From the NCBI GenBank assembly GCA_025353985.1, contig JANXNT010000152.1, forward strand, positions 1 through 11,603: a stretch of 11,603 nt of DNA, read 5' to 3'. This DNA is from Limnoglobus sp. (GTDB lineage: Bacteria; Planctomycetota; Planctomycetia; Gemmatales; Gemmataceae). Positions within the stretch are counted from its first letter, which is position 1. Each line of letters starts with the position of its first letter. This document shows positions 1 through 8,386 of this stretch, in pieces. The position numbers and the translations under genes are program-made. The notes under the pieces are model-generated. The model did not search any database and was not told the DNA's origin. It was given only the letters and a program-made list of their open reading frames with translations.

Positions 1-623
1 CGCAAGCGGCGCTCCTCGAAGCGATGCAGGAACGCAAGGCATCGATCGGCGGCAACGACCACCCGATGCGGAACCCGTTCTTCGTGCTTGCCACACAGAA
101 CCCAATCGAGCAAGAAGGAACGTACCCGCTTCCCGAAGCGCAACTCGACCGCTTTTTGTTTATGATTAAGGTCGATTATCCGACCGATGCCGAAGAAGAG
201 CAGATCATGCGGATCGGCACTTCGGACCACTACGATAAAGTGTCGCCCGTGCTGAACGGCGACGACATTATCGCGTTGCAGCAAGTGGTGCGACGGGTGC
301 CAGTGTCGGACAAAGTGTTCCACTTTGCGAAGCGTATCACGCGGATGAGCCGCCCAGGAACGCCCGATGCGGCGGATTTCTCGACGAAGTGGCTGACGTG
401 GGGTGCTGGCCCGCGGGCCAGTATGAACCTAATTCTCGCGGCGAAAGCGCACGCGATTCTGCGTGGATCGAACCACGTGGCCGGCGACGATGTGGTGGCC
501 GTGGCCACGCCGATCTTGCGGCACCGGTTGATCGTGAACTTCGCGGCCCAAAGCGAAGGCATCACCGTCGATGAAGTCATTCGCCAACTCGTAATGAGTG
601 CCGCGAAGTCGGTCGCCGCGTAA
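1..623 (+). CDS. MoxR-family AAA+ ATPase, 5'-truncated by window edge
   Basis: This is the C-terminal part of a MoxR AAA+ ATPase, a cytoplasmic chaperone-like ATPase that works with vWA proteins. The reading frame is open to the left edge: the first full codon is at base 3, and the peptide begins QAALLEAMQERKASIGG, the stretch that follows Walker B in MoxR proteins. The ATG at 24 is therefore internal, not the start. Visible motifs are sensor 1 (VLATQNP), the conserved EGTYPLPEAQLDRF segment with the arginine-finger Arg, and sensor 2 in the lid (GAGPRAS). The helical lid runs to the TAA at 621-623. About 206 residues of an expected 310-350 are seen, so Walker A and B are missing only because of the window cut. 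It lies 34 bases upstream of the DUF58 gene, the classic pairing. Family assignment is secure; the specific client is unknown. Confidence 0.95.
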   Translation, partial: QAALLEAMQERKASIGGNDHPMRNPFFVLATQNPIEQEGTYPLPEAQLDRFLFMIKVDYPTDAEEEQIMRIGTSDHYDKVSPVLNGDDIIALQQVVRRVPVSDKVFHFAKRITRMSRPGTPDAADFSTKWLTWGAGPRASMNLILAAKAHAILRGSNHVAGDDVVAVATPILRHRLIVNFAAQSEGITVDEVIRQLVMSAAKSVAA

Positions 624-657
624 CGGGTTCCTTCGCTTAACTTCACTGTGACGAGAC

Positions 658-1551
658 ATGCCCAGCACGTTGTTACAACCCGATATCCTCGCCCGCGCCG
701 AAGCTCTCGGCGTCATGGCGAAGCAAGTGGTCGAAGGTCTGCGGGTCGGCGATCATAAGTCGCCGTACCGCGGGTTTTCAGTCGAGTTCGTGCAACACCG
801 CGAATACGTTCCCGGCGACGATATTCGTCACATCGACTGGAAGAGTTACGGCCGCAGCGAACGTTACACGATCAAGCAATACGAGCAGGAAACGAACTTC
901 ACCGCACACATCGTGGCCGACACGAGCAACTCGATGCGGTACGGCGAAGGGCTGCAAAACAAGCACGAATACGCGAAGTTGCTCGCGGCATCGCTGACAT
1001 ACGTGATCGTGAAACAACGCGATGCGGTATCGTTGCGGTTGTTCGATTCGGACTGGCGGGCCGAACTCCCTGGCAGCAGTCAGATGCGCCACGTGAACGT
1101 GGTTTGCAAGACGCTCGAAGAAGCCAAACCTGCCGACAAAACGGGCACCGGGGCGTTGCTCGAACAGCTCGCCGAGCGCGTGAGTCGCCGGGGAATCGTC
1201 TTCGTGATTACCGATGGCTTCGACGATGTCGAGCCGATGCTGAAGGGGCTACGGCATCTGCGGTTTCGCGGCCACGAAGTCGTGCTGTTCCACGTGTTGC
1301 ACCGCGACGAAATCGAGTTCCCGCTCGATGGCAACGTGCGGTTCATCGACCTCGAAGGCATCGGCCAACTGATGACGCGCCCGCACATGTTGCGCCCCGC
1401 CTACCTGCGTGCCGTGCAAGAATACCTGAAGGCGATGGAAAAAGGTTGCGATGTCGGGCGCGTCGAATACGTCCGCCTGGTGACCGACAAACCGATGCAA
1501 GCGGCACTGGGTGATTACCTCGTGAAACGCTTGCAGATCAGCCCGCGCTAG
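658..1551 (+). CDS. DUF58 domain protein (vWA-like, MoxR partner)
   Basis: A 297-residue soluble protein of the DUF58 family, the usual genetic partner of MoxR ATPases. Residues 40-78 hold the family signature: EFVQHREYVPGDDIRHIDWK, then SYGRSERYTIKQYEQE. A vWA-like fold follows with an apparently complete MIDAS: D88-x-S90-x-S92 (DTSNS), a Thr in GTGALLEQL around residue 164, and D186 in VFVITDG. There is no signal peptide or membrane helix, so it is probably cytoplasmic; the length fits the short DUF58 forms. The ATG at 658 is chosen because it gives the expected N-terminus, although no clear Shine-Dalgarno lies in front (upstream bases ACTGTGACGAGAC). The next gene follows 24 bases after the TAG. 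Family knowledge suggests it is an adaptor or client-recognition subunit for the ATPase; that role is inferred here. Confidence 0.95.
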   Translation: MPSTLLQPDILARAEALGVMAKQVVEGLRVGDHKSPYRGFSVEFVQHREYVPGDDIRHIDWKSYGRSERYTIKQYEQETNFTAHIVADTSNSMRYGEGLQNKHEYAKLLAASLTYVIVKQRDAVSLRLFDSDWRAELPGSSQMRHVNVVCKTLEEAKPADKTGTGALLEQLAERVSRRGIVFVITDGFDDVEPMLKGLRHLRFRGHEVVLFHVLHRDEIEFPLDGNVRFIDLEGIGQLMTRPHMLRPAYLRAVQEYLKAMEKGCDVGRVEYVRLVTDKPMQAALGDYLVKRLQISPR

Positions 1552-1575
1552 CCCACCGAACTCACTGACACGACT

Positions 1576-3777
1576 ATGTCATTTATTGCTCCGATGATGT
1601 TGCTGGGTGCTGCGGCGATTGCCGTGCCGTTGGCGCTGCACTTCTTCTATCGCGCCCGTTATCGGCCACTGCCGTGGGCCGCGATGACGTTCCTGAAACA
1701 GGCGATCGAGCAAACCAGCCGCCGGTTGCGGTTCCAGGAAATCTTGTTGTTGCTGCTGCGGTGTGCGGTGTTGTTGTTGCTGGCATTTGCGATCGCGCGA
1801 CCGACATTCAGCGGGTCGACGGCAGCGGGGCGTGGGGAAAGTGTCGATGCGGTGTTCGTGTTCGATACGTCGTACAGCATGGGTGCCCGCGACGGCGAAA
1901 AGTCGCGTATCGAACGGGCAAAAGAAGCGGCGCTGACCGCGATTGAGAACCTGCCACCACGCTCGACCGTGCAGATTTTCAGCTGCGCGGACCGCGTGGC
2001 CGCACTCGGGCCGATCTCGCCGGGGAACCTCGATCAAGCACGGCAAATCGTTGAAACGATCGCACTTTCGAGTTTGACGACGGACCTGCTGCCGGGGATT
2101 ACGGAAGCGCAAAACGCACTCGAACGCGGTGCGGGGACGAACAAAGAAGTCTACATTTTCACCGACATGCAGAAGCTCGGTTGGGACCGTCAAGCGGCGG
2201 CGATTCGGGCCAAGTGCGATGAGATCAAACAGCGTGCCACGCTGTTACTGGTACGTTGCGGCAATCCGGAACGCCCCGTGAGGAACGTTTCGGTCGTCGA
2301 TATTTCGTCTCCGGGCGTGGAAATCCCGCACTCCGGGACGCGCATTCCGTTCGCGGTGCTGATTCGCAATACGGGCAAAGAGCCAGTACGGAACGTGGCG
2401 GTGGCGTTGGAAGTCGATGGCAAATCGCTCGAAAAAGAGGGCGAAGTCATCGAAGTCATCAACCCCGGCGAAACGCTCCCCGTGACATTGACCGCGAAAC
2501 TCGATGCCGCCGGGCCGCGAGTCGTCACCGCGACGATCACCAACGACGACCTTCCGGGCGACAATCGACTCGATAAAATTATCATGGTTCGCGACCAACT
2601 TCGCATCGTCATCGTAGATGGCTCGCCGAACACGCGCGACCCGAAGGAAGCGAGTTCCCATTACATTCGCAACGCGATTCTGCCCGTGAGTTCGGGCGAT
2701 CTCGATAACTACTTCGTGCGTGTGACCGTCGTGCCCGCCGATGAAGCGGGACCGGGTTTGCTCGGGGTGTGCGATGTTTGCATTCTGGCGAACGTGCCCG
2801 CATCGAGTGCGGATCGGCCGGGGATACCGGGACTATCGAAGGAGTTCGTCGATCGCCTCGGCGAGTACGTCAAGAATGGCGGCGGCTTGCTGATCGGCCT
2901 CGGCGACAACATCGTTCCCGCGCGATACAACCAGGTTCTCGGTTTGACTGGCGCGAATTTATTGCCGTTCGATTTGGAAGACGCGATCGTTGCCACCGCA
3001 GATAAGCCGTTCAAAATCGCACCGGATACCACCGATACGCCATCGTACCTCGAACGCTTCAAAGACGAGCCATTTCGCACCGTGATGGCCGACGTAGACG
3101 TGATGAAGTTGATCGGCATCAAAACGACCGGTTCGCCTAATGGCCGCGTACTAATGCGAATGACCGACCAGAAGCCGTTCCTGAGTTCGCGCGTGATTGG
3201 CGAAGGAGAAGTCATTCTCGTTGCGGGTTCGCTCGATGCCCGATGGAGCAACTGGCCTGCGAAGGCGGGGTCTTACTTATCGTTCGCCCGGATGACGCTG
3301 CAACACCTTACGGGCAAGGCCGCACGCGGTGCCAACCGCATCGCCGGGGAAACGCTGATCTGGAACCCGACCGAGGCGACGAAGCCATTTGCGGTCAGGC
3401 AGCCCGATGGCAAACGGATGAAACTCGGTAAAGCCACGGGCGGCGAAGGCGGTAAGAAGCTGACCGTGACCGCGGCCGATACTTCGCTTTCCGGTGTCTA
3501 TCAGATCGGCGTCGAGGACGAAGAACCATTGAACGGCCCGCGTTTCGCCGTCGCGCCGGACCTTCGCGAAACGGATGATCTGACTTCGATGACCGATGGC
3601 GAAGTCGAGCAGTTTCTCGGCTTCAAACCGGTGTTCTTGCAGGCGAACTCGGCCAACGAGCAAGGGATCGCAAACGAGCGATCCAAACGCGAATGGACGG
3701 TTTGGGTGCTGTTGGCCTTATTCTTCTTTGTCGTCGGCGAATCGTTTTGGGCGTGGTATTGCGGTAAAGCGTGGTGA
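1576..3777 (+). CDS. BatA-like membrane vWA protein with CARDB- and GATase-like domains
   Basis: A 733-residue membrane protein. Residues 1-76 match the BatA N-terminal double-TM domain: TM about 4-24, the motif LPWAAMTFL at 32-40, and a Leu-rich TM about 56-76. A vWA domain follows with MIDAS residues D97-x-S99-x-S101 (DTSYS), T168/T169 and D197 (FTDMQ). Residues about 236-338 look like a CARDB/Ig-like beta sandwich (VLIRNTGKEPVRNVAVALEV). Residues about 343-465 resemble a class I glutamine-amidotransferase fold (IVIVDGSPN, then VKNGGGLLIGLGD) without a cysteine at the expected nucleophile position. A C-terminal TM spans about 708-726. The start, MSFIAPMMLLG, is typical of BatA proteins, but no Shine-Dalgarno is evident. 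The topology places the vWA and later domains outside the cytoplasmic membrane. It sits between the DUF58 gene and a second vWA gene, so it is probably a membrane component of the MoxR system. Confidence 0.92.
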   Translation: MSFIAPMMLLGAAAIAVPLALHFFYRARYRPLPWAAMTFLKQAIEQTSRRLRFQEILLLLLRCAVLLLLAFAIARPTFSGSTAAGRGESVDAVFVFDTSYSMGARDGEKSRIERAKEAALTAIENLPPRSTVQIFSCADRVAALGPISPGNLDQARQIVETIALSSLTTDLLPGITEAQNALERGAGTNKEVYIFTDMQKLGWDRQAAAIRAKCDEIKQRATLLLVRCGNPERPVRNVSVVDISSPGVEIPHSGTRIPFAVLIRNTGKEPVRNVAVALEVDGKSLEKEGEVIEVINPGETLPVTLTAKLDAAGPRVVTATITNDDLPGDNRLDKIIMVRDQLRIVIVDGSPNTRDPKEASSHYIRNAILPVSSGDLDNYFVRVTVVPADEAGPGLLGVCDVCILANVPASSADRPGIPGLSKEFVDRLGEYVKNGGGLLIGLGDNIVPARYNQVLGLTGANLLPFDLEDAIVATADKPFKIAPDTTDTPSYLERFKDEPFRTVMADVDVMKLIGIKTTGSPNGRVLMRMTDQKPFLSSRVIGEGEVILVAGSLDARWSNWPAKAGSYLSFARMTLQHLTGKAARGANRIAGETLIWNPTEATKPFAVRQPDGKRMKLGKATGGEGGKKLTVTAADTSLSGVYQIGVEDEEPLNGPRFAVAPDLRETDDLTSMTDGEVEQFLGFKPVFLQANSANEQGIANERSKREWTVWVLLALFFFVVGESFWAWYCGKAW

Positions 3778-3795
3778 TGTCGTGCGGATATTTTT

Positions 3796-3800
3796 GAAGG
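3796..3800 (+). promoter_or_regulatory. Ribosome binding site of the second vWA gene
   Basis: GAAGG lies seven bases before the ATG at 3808, a normal Shine-Dalgarno spacing. It supports that start codon within the short 30-base gap after the preceding TGA. The two upstream gene starts (658 and 1576) lack such a motif. Confidence 0.6.
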
Positions 3801-3807
3801 CGACCCG

Positions 3808-6186
3808 ATGACGCAACTGTTATTTGCCGAACTCGCATTCCGCGGCTGGTTCCCAATGTGGATCGCCACCGTGATGGGCATCGTTGCCCTCGTGGCGGTC
3901 GTGTTGATGTATCGCCGCGAAGCGGGACGACTGCCGGTTGTCACACGCATTTTTGCCGCGGTGTTGCGTGCCACGTCGCTGGCCACGATCCTGTTTTTAT
4001 TAATGCGGCCATCGTGGTTATCCGAAACGCGCGGCGAACGACTTCGTCCAATCTCGCTGTTAATCGATGACTCGCAGAGCATGACGACGCGCGACCCACG
4101 CACGACGTACCCCGACAAATGGCGTGCGGCGGTGGCGAACAATCTCCTGCCGCCCGACAAGCCGTTTCCCGTTCAACCGTCGGCGGGCGACATCCCCGAT
4201 AACACACCCGAAAAGCCATCGCGAATCGAACTCGTCAAAGCCGTGTTCGCGAATCCGAAACTCGATCTGCTGACGCGAATGTCCACCATCGGTCCGATCC
4301 AACCTGCGACGTTCGGCTTACGGCGTGCCGCGAAAGATCCGCGCGATGCGAAGTGGATCGAAACGCTCGCCGGTACCGAACCGCGCACGGCCATGGCCGA
4401 TGCCGCATTCGACTTGCTGCGTCGCGATGAGAACGAACTACCGGCGGCGATTGTCATCGTCAGTGATGGCCGTGAGAACGCCAGCGACCGTAGCCTCGAC
4501 GATTTGGCGAACGAATGCGCCCGACTGAAGGTGCCCGTTTACATCTATGGCGTCGGCAGTTCGTCGTTCGGTTCGCTGCAGGTTCGCGATGCGGCGATAC
4601 CGGAAACGCTGTTCGTCGATGACACCGTCAGCGTACCGGTTCGCTATCGTGTTCGCGGTTACAAAGATGGCAAAGTCGAGATCATCGCGAAGCTGAACGG
4701 CAAGGAAGTCGCACGCAAAACGGTCGACCTGCGGGAAGGCGACGACCTCAAGGAAGTGCTGACGTTCGTACCGAATCTCGAAGATTCGAAGGTGGCGGGC
4801 AAGCAAGAATTCACGACGACGGTGCGCGTGATCTCCGGTGCGGAAACGCCGACCGACGAGATGACGAAAACGGTGCGCGTGATCGACCGCAAAGTGAAAG
4901 TGCTTTACGTCGAGTCGATCCCACGCTGGGACTTTAAGTTCCTCCAACGCGCGTTGCTCCGCGACCGGCGTGTGGTAGCAGAGTTCCTGCTCACCGATGG
5001 CGATTCGCGTGCAATGAAATCCGGCCCGCCGTACGTGGCAACATTTCCCGTCACACGCCAGGAGTTGTTCGCCTACGATCTGTTGATTTTCGGCGATCTG
5101 CCCGCATCGGCACTTTCGCCCGACCAACAAGCGATGGTTCGCGACTTCGTGGCCGAGGGTGGCGGTTTCTTGCAAATCGCAGGGCGGAATCACGGCCCCG
5201 CTTCGTATGTCGGCACACCGCTGGCCGATGTTCTACCGGTGGAAATTCAGTCGGTGAAGTTCTCGAACGACGCCGGTAATCGGCCCCAATCGTTCCGCCC
5301 CGAACTGACGCCCTCTGGTGTGCGTTCGGCACTGCTCAGCCTCGACGACGACCCAGTCGAGAACCTGAAACTCTGGAAGACACTCCCCGAGATTTATTGG
5401 AGTTACCCCGTCCAGAAGCTGAAACCAGGTGCCGAGGCGTACTTGGTTCACCCGAAGGAAACGACGACCGACAACAAGCCGATGCCGATCCTTGCGGCAC
5501 ACTATTACGGCAAAGGTTACAGTGCGTTCGTCGGGTTCGATGAAACCTGGCGCTGGCGATTCAACGAAGCCGACAAGTACTTCGCCCGCTTCTGGAGCCA
5601 AGCGGTTTACGTTACCGGTGTGCCACGAACACTCGGTACGAAGCTAACGCAGTTATCGCTCGACACGCCCGACCCGTTACTCGGCAAAACCGGCCAAGTA
5701 TACGCACGCATTTTCAACCCAGACATGCGACCGCTGACCGCCGAACGGCTCGAAGCACGGCTCGAACGGATCGATGCTGGCGTGGAAGAAAAAGACCGCA
5801 ACCTGCCCGTGGAACTGAAAGCACTGCCCGGCCAACCCGGCGAATACGTGGCAACGATCCCGTTTAACCGCGTCGGCCGGTTCGCGTTGAAAGTCGACAA
5901 CGGCTCGGACCCGGCCGCACTCGAGTTCCGCGTCGCACTACCACCCGATCACGAACTCGCAAGCGGTGGCTTGGCGGAGGAAGCACTACGAAAATTAGCC
6001 GAGGCCACGAACGGCAAGTTCTACCGCGAAGAAGATTTGCACCAACTGCCGAAGGACATCGTTTCGGTACCCGCACCATTCACGCGCCGCGAAGAATCGC
6101 TGCTCTGGAACAAGTGGCTCATGATGCTCGTGATCGGCCTACTGACGCTGGAATGGTTCGTGCGAAAATTCAACAGCCTGAGTTAA
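3808..6186 (+). CDS. Membrane vWA protein with GATase-like domain
   Basis: A 792-residue protein with the same overall plan as its upstream neighbour. Two N-terminal TM helices lie at about 17-35 and 48-68. A vWA domain follows, with MIDAS D87-x-S89-x-S91 (DDSQS), T194 (RTAMADAAFDLL) and D220 (IVIVSDG). The vWA has a long polar insertion after the first motif (about residues 93-160). A beta-sandwich region (about 258-360) leads to a class I GATase-like domain (about 363-480: VLYVESIPRWDFKFLQRALL, YDLLIFGDLPA, EGGGFLQIAG). The only cysteine in the whole protein is C237, outside that domain, so amidotransferase chemistry is excluded and a binding or structural role is likely. A further Ig-like part (about 625-710) precedes one C-terminal TM (about 769-784). 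It probably forms a membrane complex with the BatA-like protein; this is inferred from architecture and linkage. Confidence 0.92.
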   Translation: MTQLLFAELAFRGWFPMWIATVMGIVALVAVVLMYRREAGRLPVVTRIFAAVLRATSLATILFLLMRPSWLSETRGERLRPISLLIDDSQSMTTRDPRTTYPDKWRAAVANNLLPPDKPFPVQPSAGDIPDNTPEKPSRIELVKAVFANPKLDLLTRMSTIGPIQPATFGLRRAAKDPRDAKWIETLAGTEPRTAMADAAFDLLRRDENELPAAIVIVSDGRENASDRSLDDLANECARLKVPVYIYGVGSSSFGSLQVRDAAIPETLFVDDTVSVPVRYRVRGYKDGKVEIIAKLNGKEVARKTVDLREGDDLKEVLTFVPNLEDSKVAGKQEFTTTVRVISGAETPTDEMTKTVRVIDRKVKVLYVESIPRWDFKFLQRALLRDRRVVAEFLLTDGDSRAMKSGPPYVATFPVTRQELFAYDLLIFGDLPASALSPDQQAMVRDFVAEGGGFLQIAGRNHGPASYVGTPLADVLPVEIQSVKFSNDAGNRPQSFRPELTPSGVRSALLSLDDDPVENLKLWKTLPEIYWSYPVQKLKPGAEAYLVHPKETTTDNKPMPILAAHYYGKGYSAFVGFDETWRWRFNEADKYFARFWSQAVYVTGVPRTLGTKLTQLSLDTPDPLLGKTGQVYARIFNPDMRPLTAERLEARLERIDAGVEEKDRNLPVELKALPGQPGEYVATIPFNRVGRFALKVDNGSDPAALEFRVALPPDHELASGGLAEEALRKLAEATNGKFYREEDLHQLPKDIVSVPAPFTRREESLLWNKWLMMLVIGLLTLEWFVRKFNSLS

Positions 6187-6213
6187 AATCGCGAGATTTC
6201 GACCCTGAGTTCT

Positions 6214-6367
6214 CCGGTCCTGAAGGGACCGCTCACGTAGCCCAGGGTGGAACCCTGGAAGAGGGCCTCAAGAATCGTCGGTGCCTAAACGTCGCGTCTC
6301 GAAGACTCGCCACGACTCCGTCCCAGGGTTCCACCCTGGGCTGAGTGAGCGACCCTTTCAGGGTCGG
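6214..6367. repeat. REP-like inverted repeat, two hairpins per arm
   Basis: Most of the 228-base gap between the second vWA gene and the DUF4175-like gene is an imperfect inverted repeat. The arms are 6214-6258 and 6323-6367, 38 of 45 bases complementary, with a 64-base centre. Each arm contains two hairpins: a GGTCC/GACCC type (6215-6231 and 6350-6366, seven pairs around a three-base loop) and a CCAGGGT/ACCCTGG type (6242-6258 and 6322-6340). The outer hairpins of the two arms differ by two compensated base pairs. No T-run follows, so an intrinsic terminator is not clear, but RNA folding here could stabilise or attenuate the message. Similar CCCAGGGT palindromes recur in planctomycete genomes as far as I recall, so a dispersed REP-type element is the best guess. 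Confidence 0.8.
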
Positions 6368-6405
6368 TGTTAGTGCTCAGGTGGCTTGTGGAATAACGGT
6401 CGAAC

Positions 6406-6409
6406 AGGG
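6406..6409 (+). promoter_or_regulatory. Weak ribosome binding site of the DUF4175-like gene
   Basis: AGGG ends five bases before the ATG at 6415. It is short but correctly placed and is the only Shine-Dalgarno-like motif near this start. Confidence 0.4.
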
Positions 6410-6414
6410 TTACT

Positions 6415-8271
6415 ATGCAACAGCTCGTGACACAACTGAAACGCTGGCAGTCCAAGGAACGGTTTAACCGGTTCGCGTGGGGCTTTGCCAAGTGGGCGTC
6501 GATCGTCATCGTCGGCGTTTCGCTTGCGTGTTTCACCGATTGGCTGGTCGATCGGTACCGCGACACGCCGTTCGGCGTGCGTGTGGCAATGACCATCGGC
6601 CAAATCGCGTTGTACATCGCTGCGGCCGCCGCGCTGCTCTTCCGGCTGAATGTGCCGAAGCTCGATTCGTTGGCGAGCAAGGCCGAAGACGCGATCCCCG
6701 AGTTCGGCCACCGGCTCGTGACGGCACTGCAACTCAACCGCCCCGGCGCGAAGACCGATGGTATGTCCACGCAGCTTATACAGGTGGTCACGGCCGAAGC
6801 CGAGACGATGGCGGCACGGCACGACTTGCGGAAACTCGCCGATAACAGCCGACTGGAATACGCGGCGATGTTGCTGATACCCGTGCTCATTTTCGTCGGC
6901 GGATTCGTGGCGTTACGGCCGACACTGAGTTCGATCTTGCTACGCCGCCAGTGCCTGATGGACGTCGATATTCCGCGTTCGCTTTCGATCGAAAACCGCA
7001 CTCCGAAGCTCTGGCCGAGCGGCGACCCGGTGACGCTGACGTTCGATATTAGCGGGCGATTCAAGGAAGACTCGACGGGCCTCGTCGATGTCTACCCCGA
7101 TGGCCAACCTTCAGAGAGTTATACGTTGAAGTTCGCCGAGAAAACCGGCGAAGACACGGCCAAATTCATCGCGGAACTTCCTCCGTCGTCGGCATCGTTT
7201 ACGTTCCGTGCGCGGCTCGACGATGGTCGCACACGGAAACCTGGCGAAGTCGCATTCGAGCCACGGCCCGTCGTCAACGAAGTTCTCGCGTGGCTGCGAA
7301 TGCCCGCGTATGTCGACCCCGAAGGCAAACGCCGTTACGAGCGTTCACAACCGCAGGGCGAAGTCACCGCGTTACCCGGTTGCGGCTTGCGTGTCACGTC
7401 GGCATTTTCGAAAGCCGTCGCTTCCGCGAAGATTGTTTTCCTCAAAGGCGGCACGGGGCCGGAAGCGGGTAAGCCAGTCGGCACGTCGTCGAACATGACA
7501 CTCGACGAGAACCGCCTCGGTGCGCGTATCGAATGCGAGATCCCGGCAATCGCCAGCAGTTACCGGATCGACGTTCTCGACGACAACGGCTTCGCGAATT
7601 TGAACCCGCCACGCCGTGGTATCTCGTTCGGGGCCGACGACCCGCCACGTGTGAACCTTCTTACTGAAGTGATGAAAGACCCGCGCGACCCAGGACCAAT
7701 CGACGACTACGAGATCACGGGGATGCCGTTGGTGCTCGGTAGTCAGGTTCAAATCGGGTATGCGGCCCGTTCACCGTTGGGCTTATCGCGTGCGTTCGTA
7801 ATGTACCGCGTCGGTGGCGACGATGCCCCGTGGAGTCCACTGCCGTTGGCACCGACGAAAGCCGATACGGCGAAAGTCGGCAAATTCTTGCCCGAACTCG
7901 GCTGTTTTGAAAACTCCGGCCCATTCGGCTCCGTGGAGTTTTACCAGACGCCTTCGAACAACATCGACGAAGAAGCACCCGGACTCGATGGCGGCGGGCG
8001 ACTCAATTTCCAGACGGGCGCGTTGAAGAAACTGTCGAAGGATGGCAACGAAACGAAACTCGAAGTCGGCGACCGGGTTGAATTTTACGTGGCTGTGTAC
8101 GACCGCAACCCCGACCCGAACCGCCTACCCGGCAAATCGGAATCGCGGATTAAAGCCGTCGTGACGATCGGCCAACTCGAAGACTGGAACCGCCAACGCG
8201 ATCAGAGCCGCGAACGCCTGAAGCAGCTCGAAGAGAAACAGCGTGGCGTCTTCAAGCCCGGGACGAATTGA
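6415..8271 (+). CDS. DUF4175-like membrane protein, large extracytoplasmic part
   Basis: A 618-residue protein with TM helices at about 24-44, 56-77 and 148-168. The loop between TM2 and TM3 (LDSLASKAEDAIPEFGHRLV, then a Met/Ala/Glu helix) resembles the cytoplasmic segment of DUF4175-type proteins that accompany vWA genes. With the N-terminus inside, three TMs place residues from about 170 onward outside. That region is beta-rich and Ig-like (GDPVTLTFDISGRF, ASFTFRARLDDGRTRKPGEVAFEPRPVVNEV split over about 210-285), followed by further beta-rich segments. The last 30 residues turn helical and charged (WNRQRDQSRERLKQLEEKQ), like the beginning of a coiled coil, then the protein stops at TGA 8269-8271. 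There is no C-terminal TM. It is separated from the vWA gene by the inverted repeat and from the next gene by 115 bases. The family match is by overall architecture, hence moderate. Confidence 0.85.
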   Translation: MQQLVTQLKRWQSKERFNRFAWGFAKWASIVIVGVSLACFTDWLVDRYRDTPFGVRVAMTIGQIALYIAAAAALLFRLNVPKLDSLASKAEDAIPEFGHRLVTALQLNRPGAKTDGMSTQLIQVVTAEAETMAARHDLRKLADNSRLEYAAMLLIPVLIFVGGFVALRPTLSSILLRRQCLMDVDIPRSLSIENRTPKLWPSGDPVTLTFDISGRFKEDSTGLVDVYPDGQPSESYTLKFAEKTGEDTAKFIAELPPSSASFTFRARLDDGRTRKPGEVAFEPRPVVNEVLAWLRMPAYVDPEGKRRYERSQPQGEVTALPGCGLRVTSAFSKAVASAKIVFLKGGTGPEAGKPVGTSSNMTLDENRLGARIECEIPAIASSYRIDVLDDNGFANLNPPRRGISFGADDPPRVNLLTEVMKDPRDPGPIDDYEITGMPLVLGSQVQIGYAARSPLGLSRAFVMYRVGGDDAPWSPLPLAPTKADTAKVGKFLPELGCFENSGPFGSVEFYQTPSNNIDEEAPGLDGGGRLNFQTGALKKLSKDGNETKLEVGDRVEFYVAVYDRNPDPNRLPGKSESRIKAVVTIGQLEDWNRQRDQSRERLKQLEEKQRGVFKPGTN

Positions 8272-8300
8272 TGAAAACCGTGCCACTGTGAATTTCGCCG

Positions 8301-8329
8301 TTGCGGTGATGCAAATATCGTTCAATACT
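8301..8329 (+). promoter_or_regulatory. Weak sigma70-like promoter candidate
   Basis: TTGCGG (8301-8306) and AATACT (8324-8329) are separated by 17 bases in the 115-base gap before the coiled-coil gene, which is visibly richer in A and T than its surroundings. The boxes match the consensus at only 3 and 4 of 6 positions. If real, it would give a leader of about 50 bases and let the last gene be expressed apart from the operon. Confidence 0.25.
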
Positions 8330-8375
8330 AAATGTACTTTCTGCGTGGACACTCGCTAAATCTTTCTGGTTGTTC

Positions 8376-8380
8376 GGGAG
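8376..8380 (+). promoter_or_regulatory. Ribosome binding site of the coiled-coil gene
   Basis: GGGAG lies six bases before the ATG at 8387. Together with the signal peptide that begins there, it fixes the start of the 1049-residue protein. Confidence 0.65.
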
Positions 8381-8386
8381 CCGTAC

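Noticed and set aside
24..26. ATG at 24 as the start of the MoxR gene
   Set aside because: The frame is open to the left edge and encodes QAALLEA just before this Met, part of the conserved MoxR core. The gene therefore starts outside the window.
1744..1783. TTG-rich low-complexity tract
   Set aside because: It encodes the Leu-rich second TM helix of the BatA-like protein, so protein composition explains it.
6285..7064. A 259-codon minus-strand frame across the inverted repeat and the DUF4175-like gene
   Set aside because: Its Ser/Arg-rich translation has no family features and lies opposite three clear TM helices of the plus-strand gene. The frame merely reads through the repeat.
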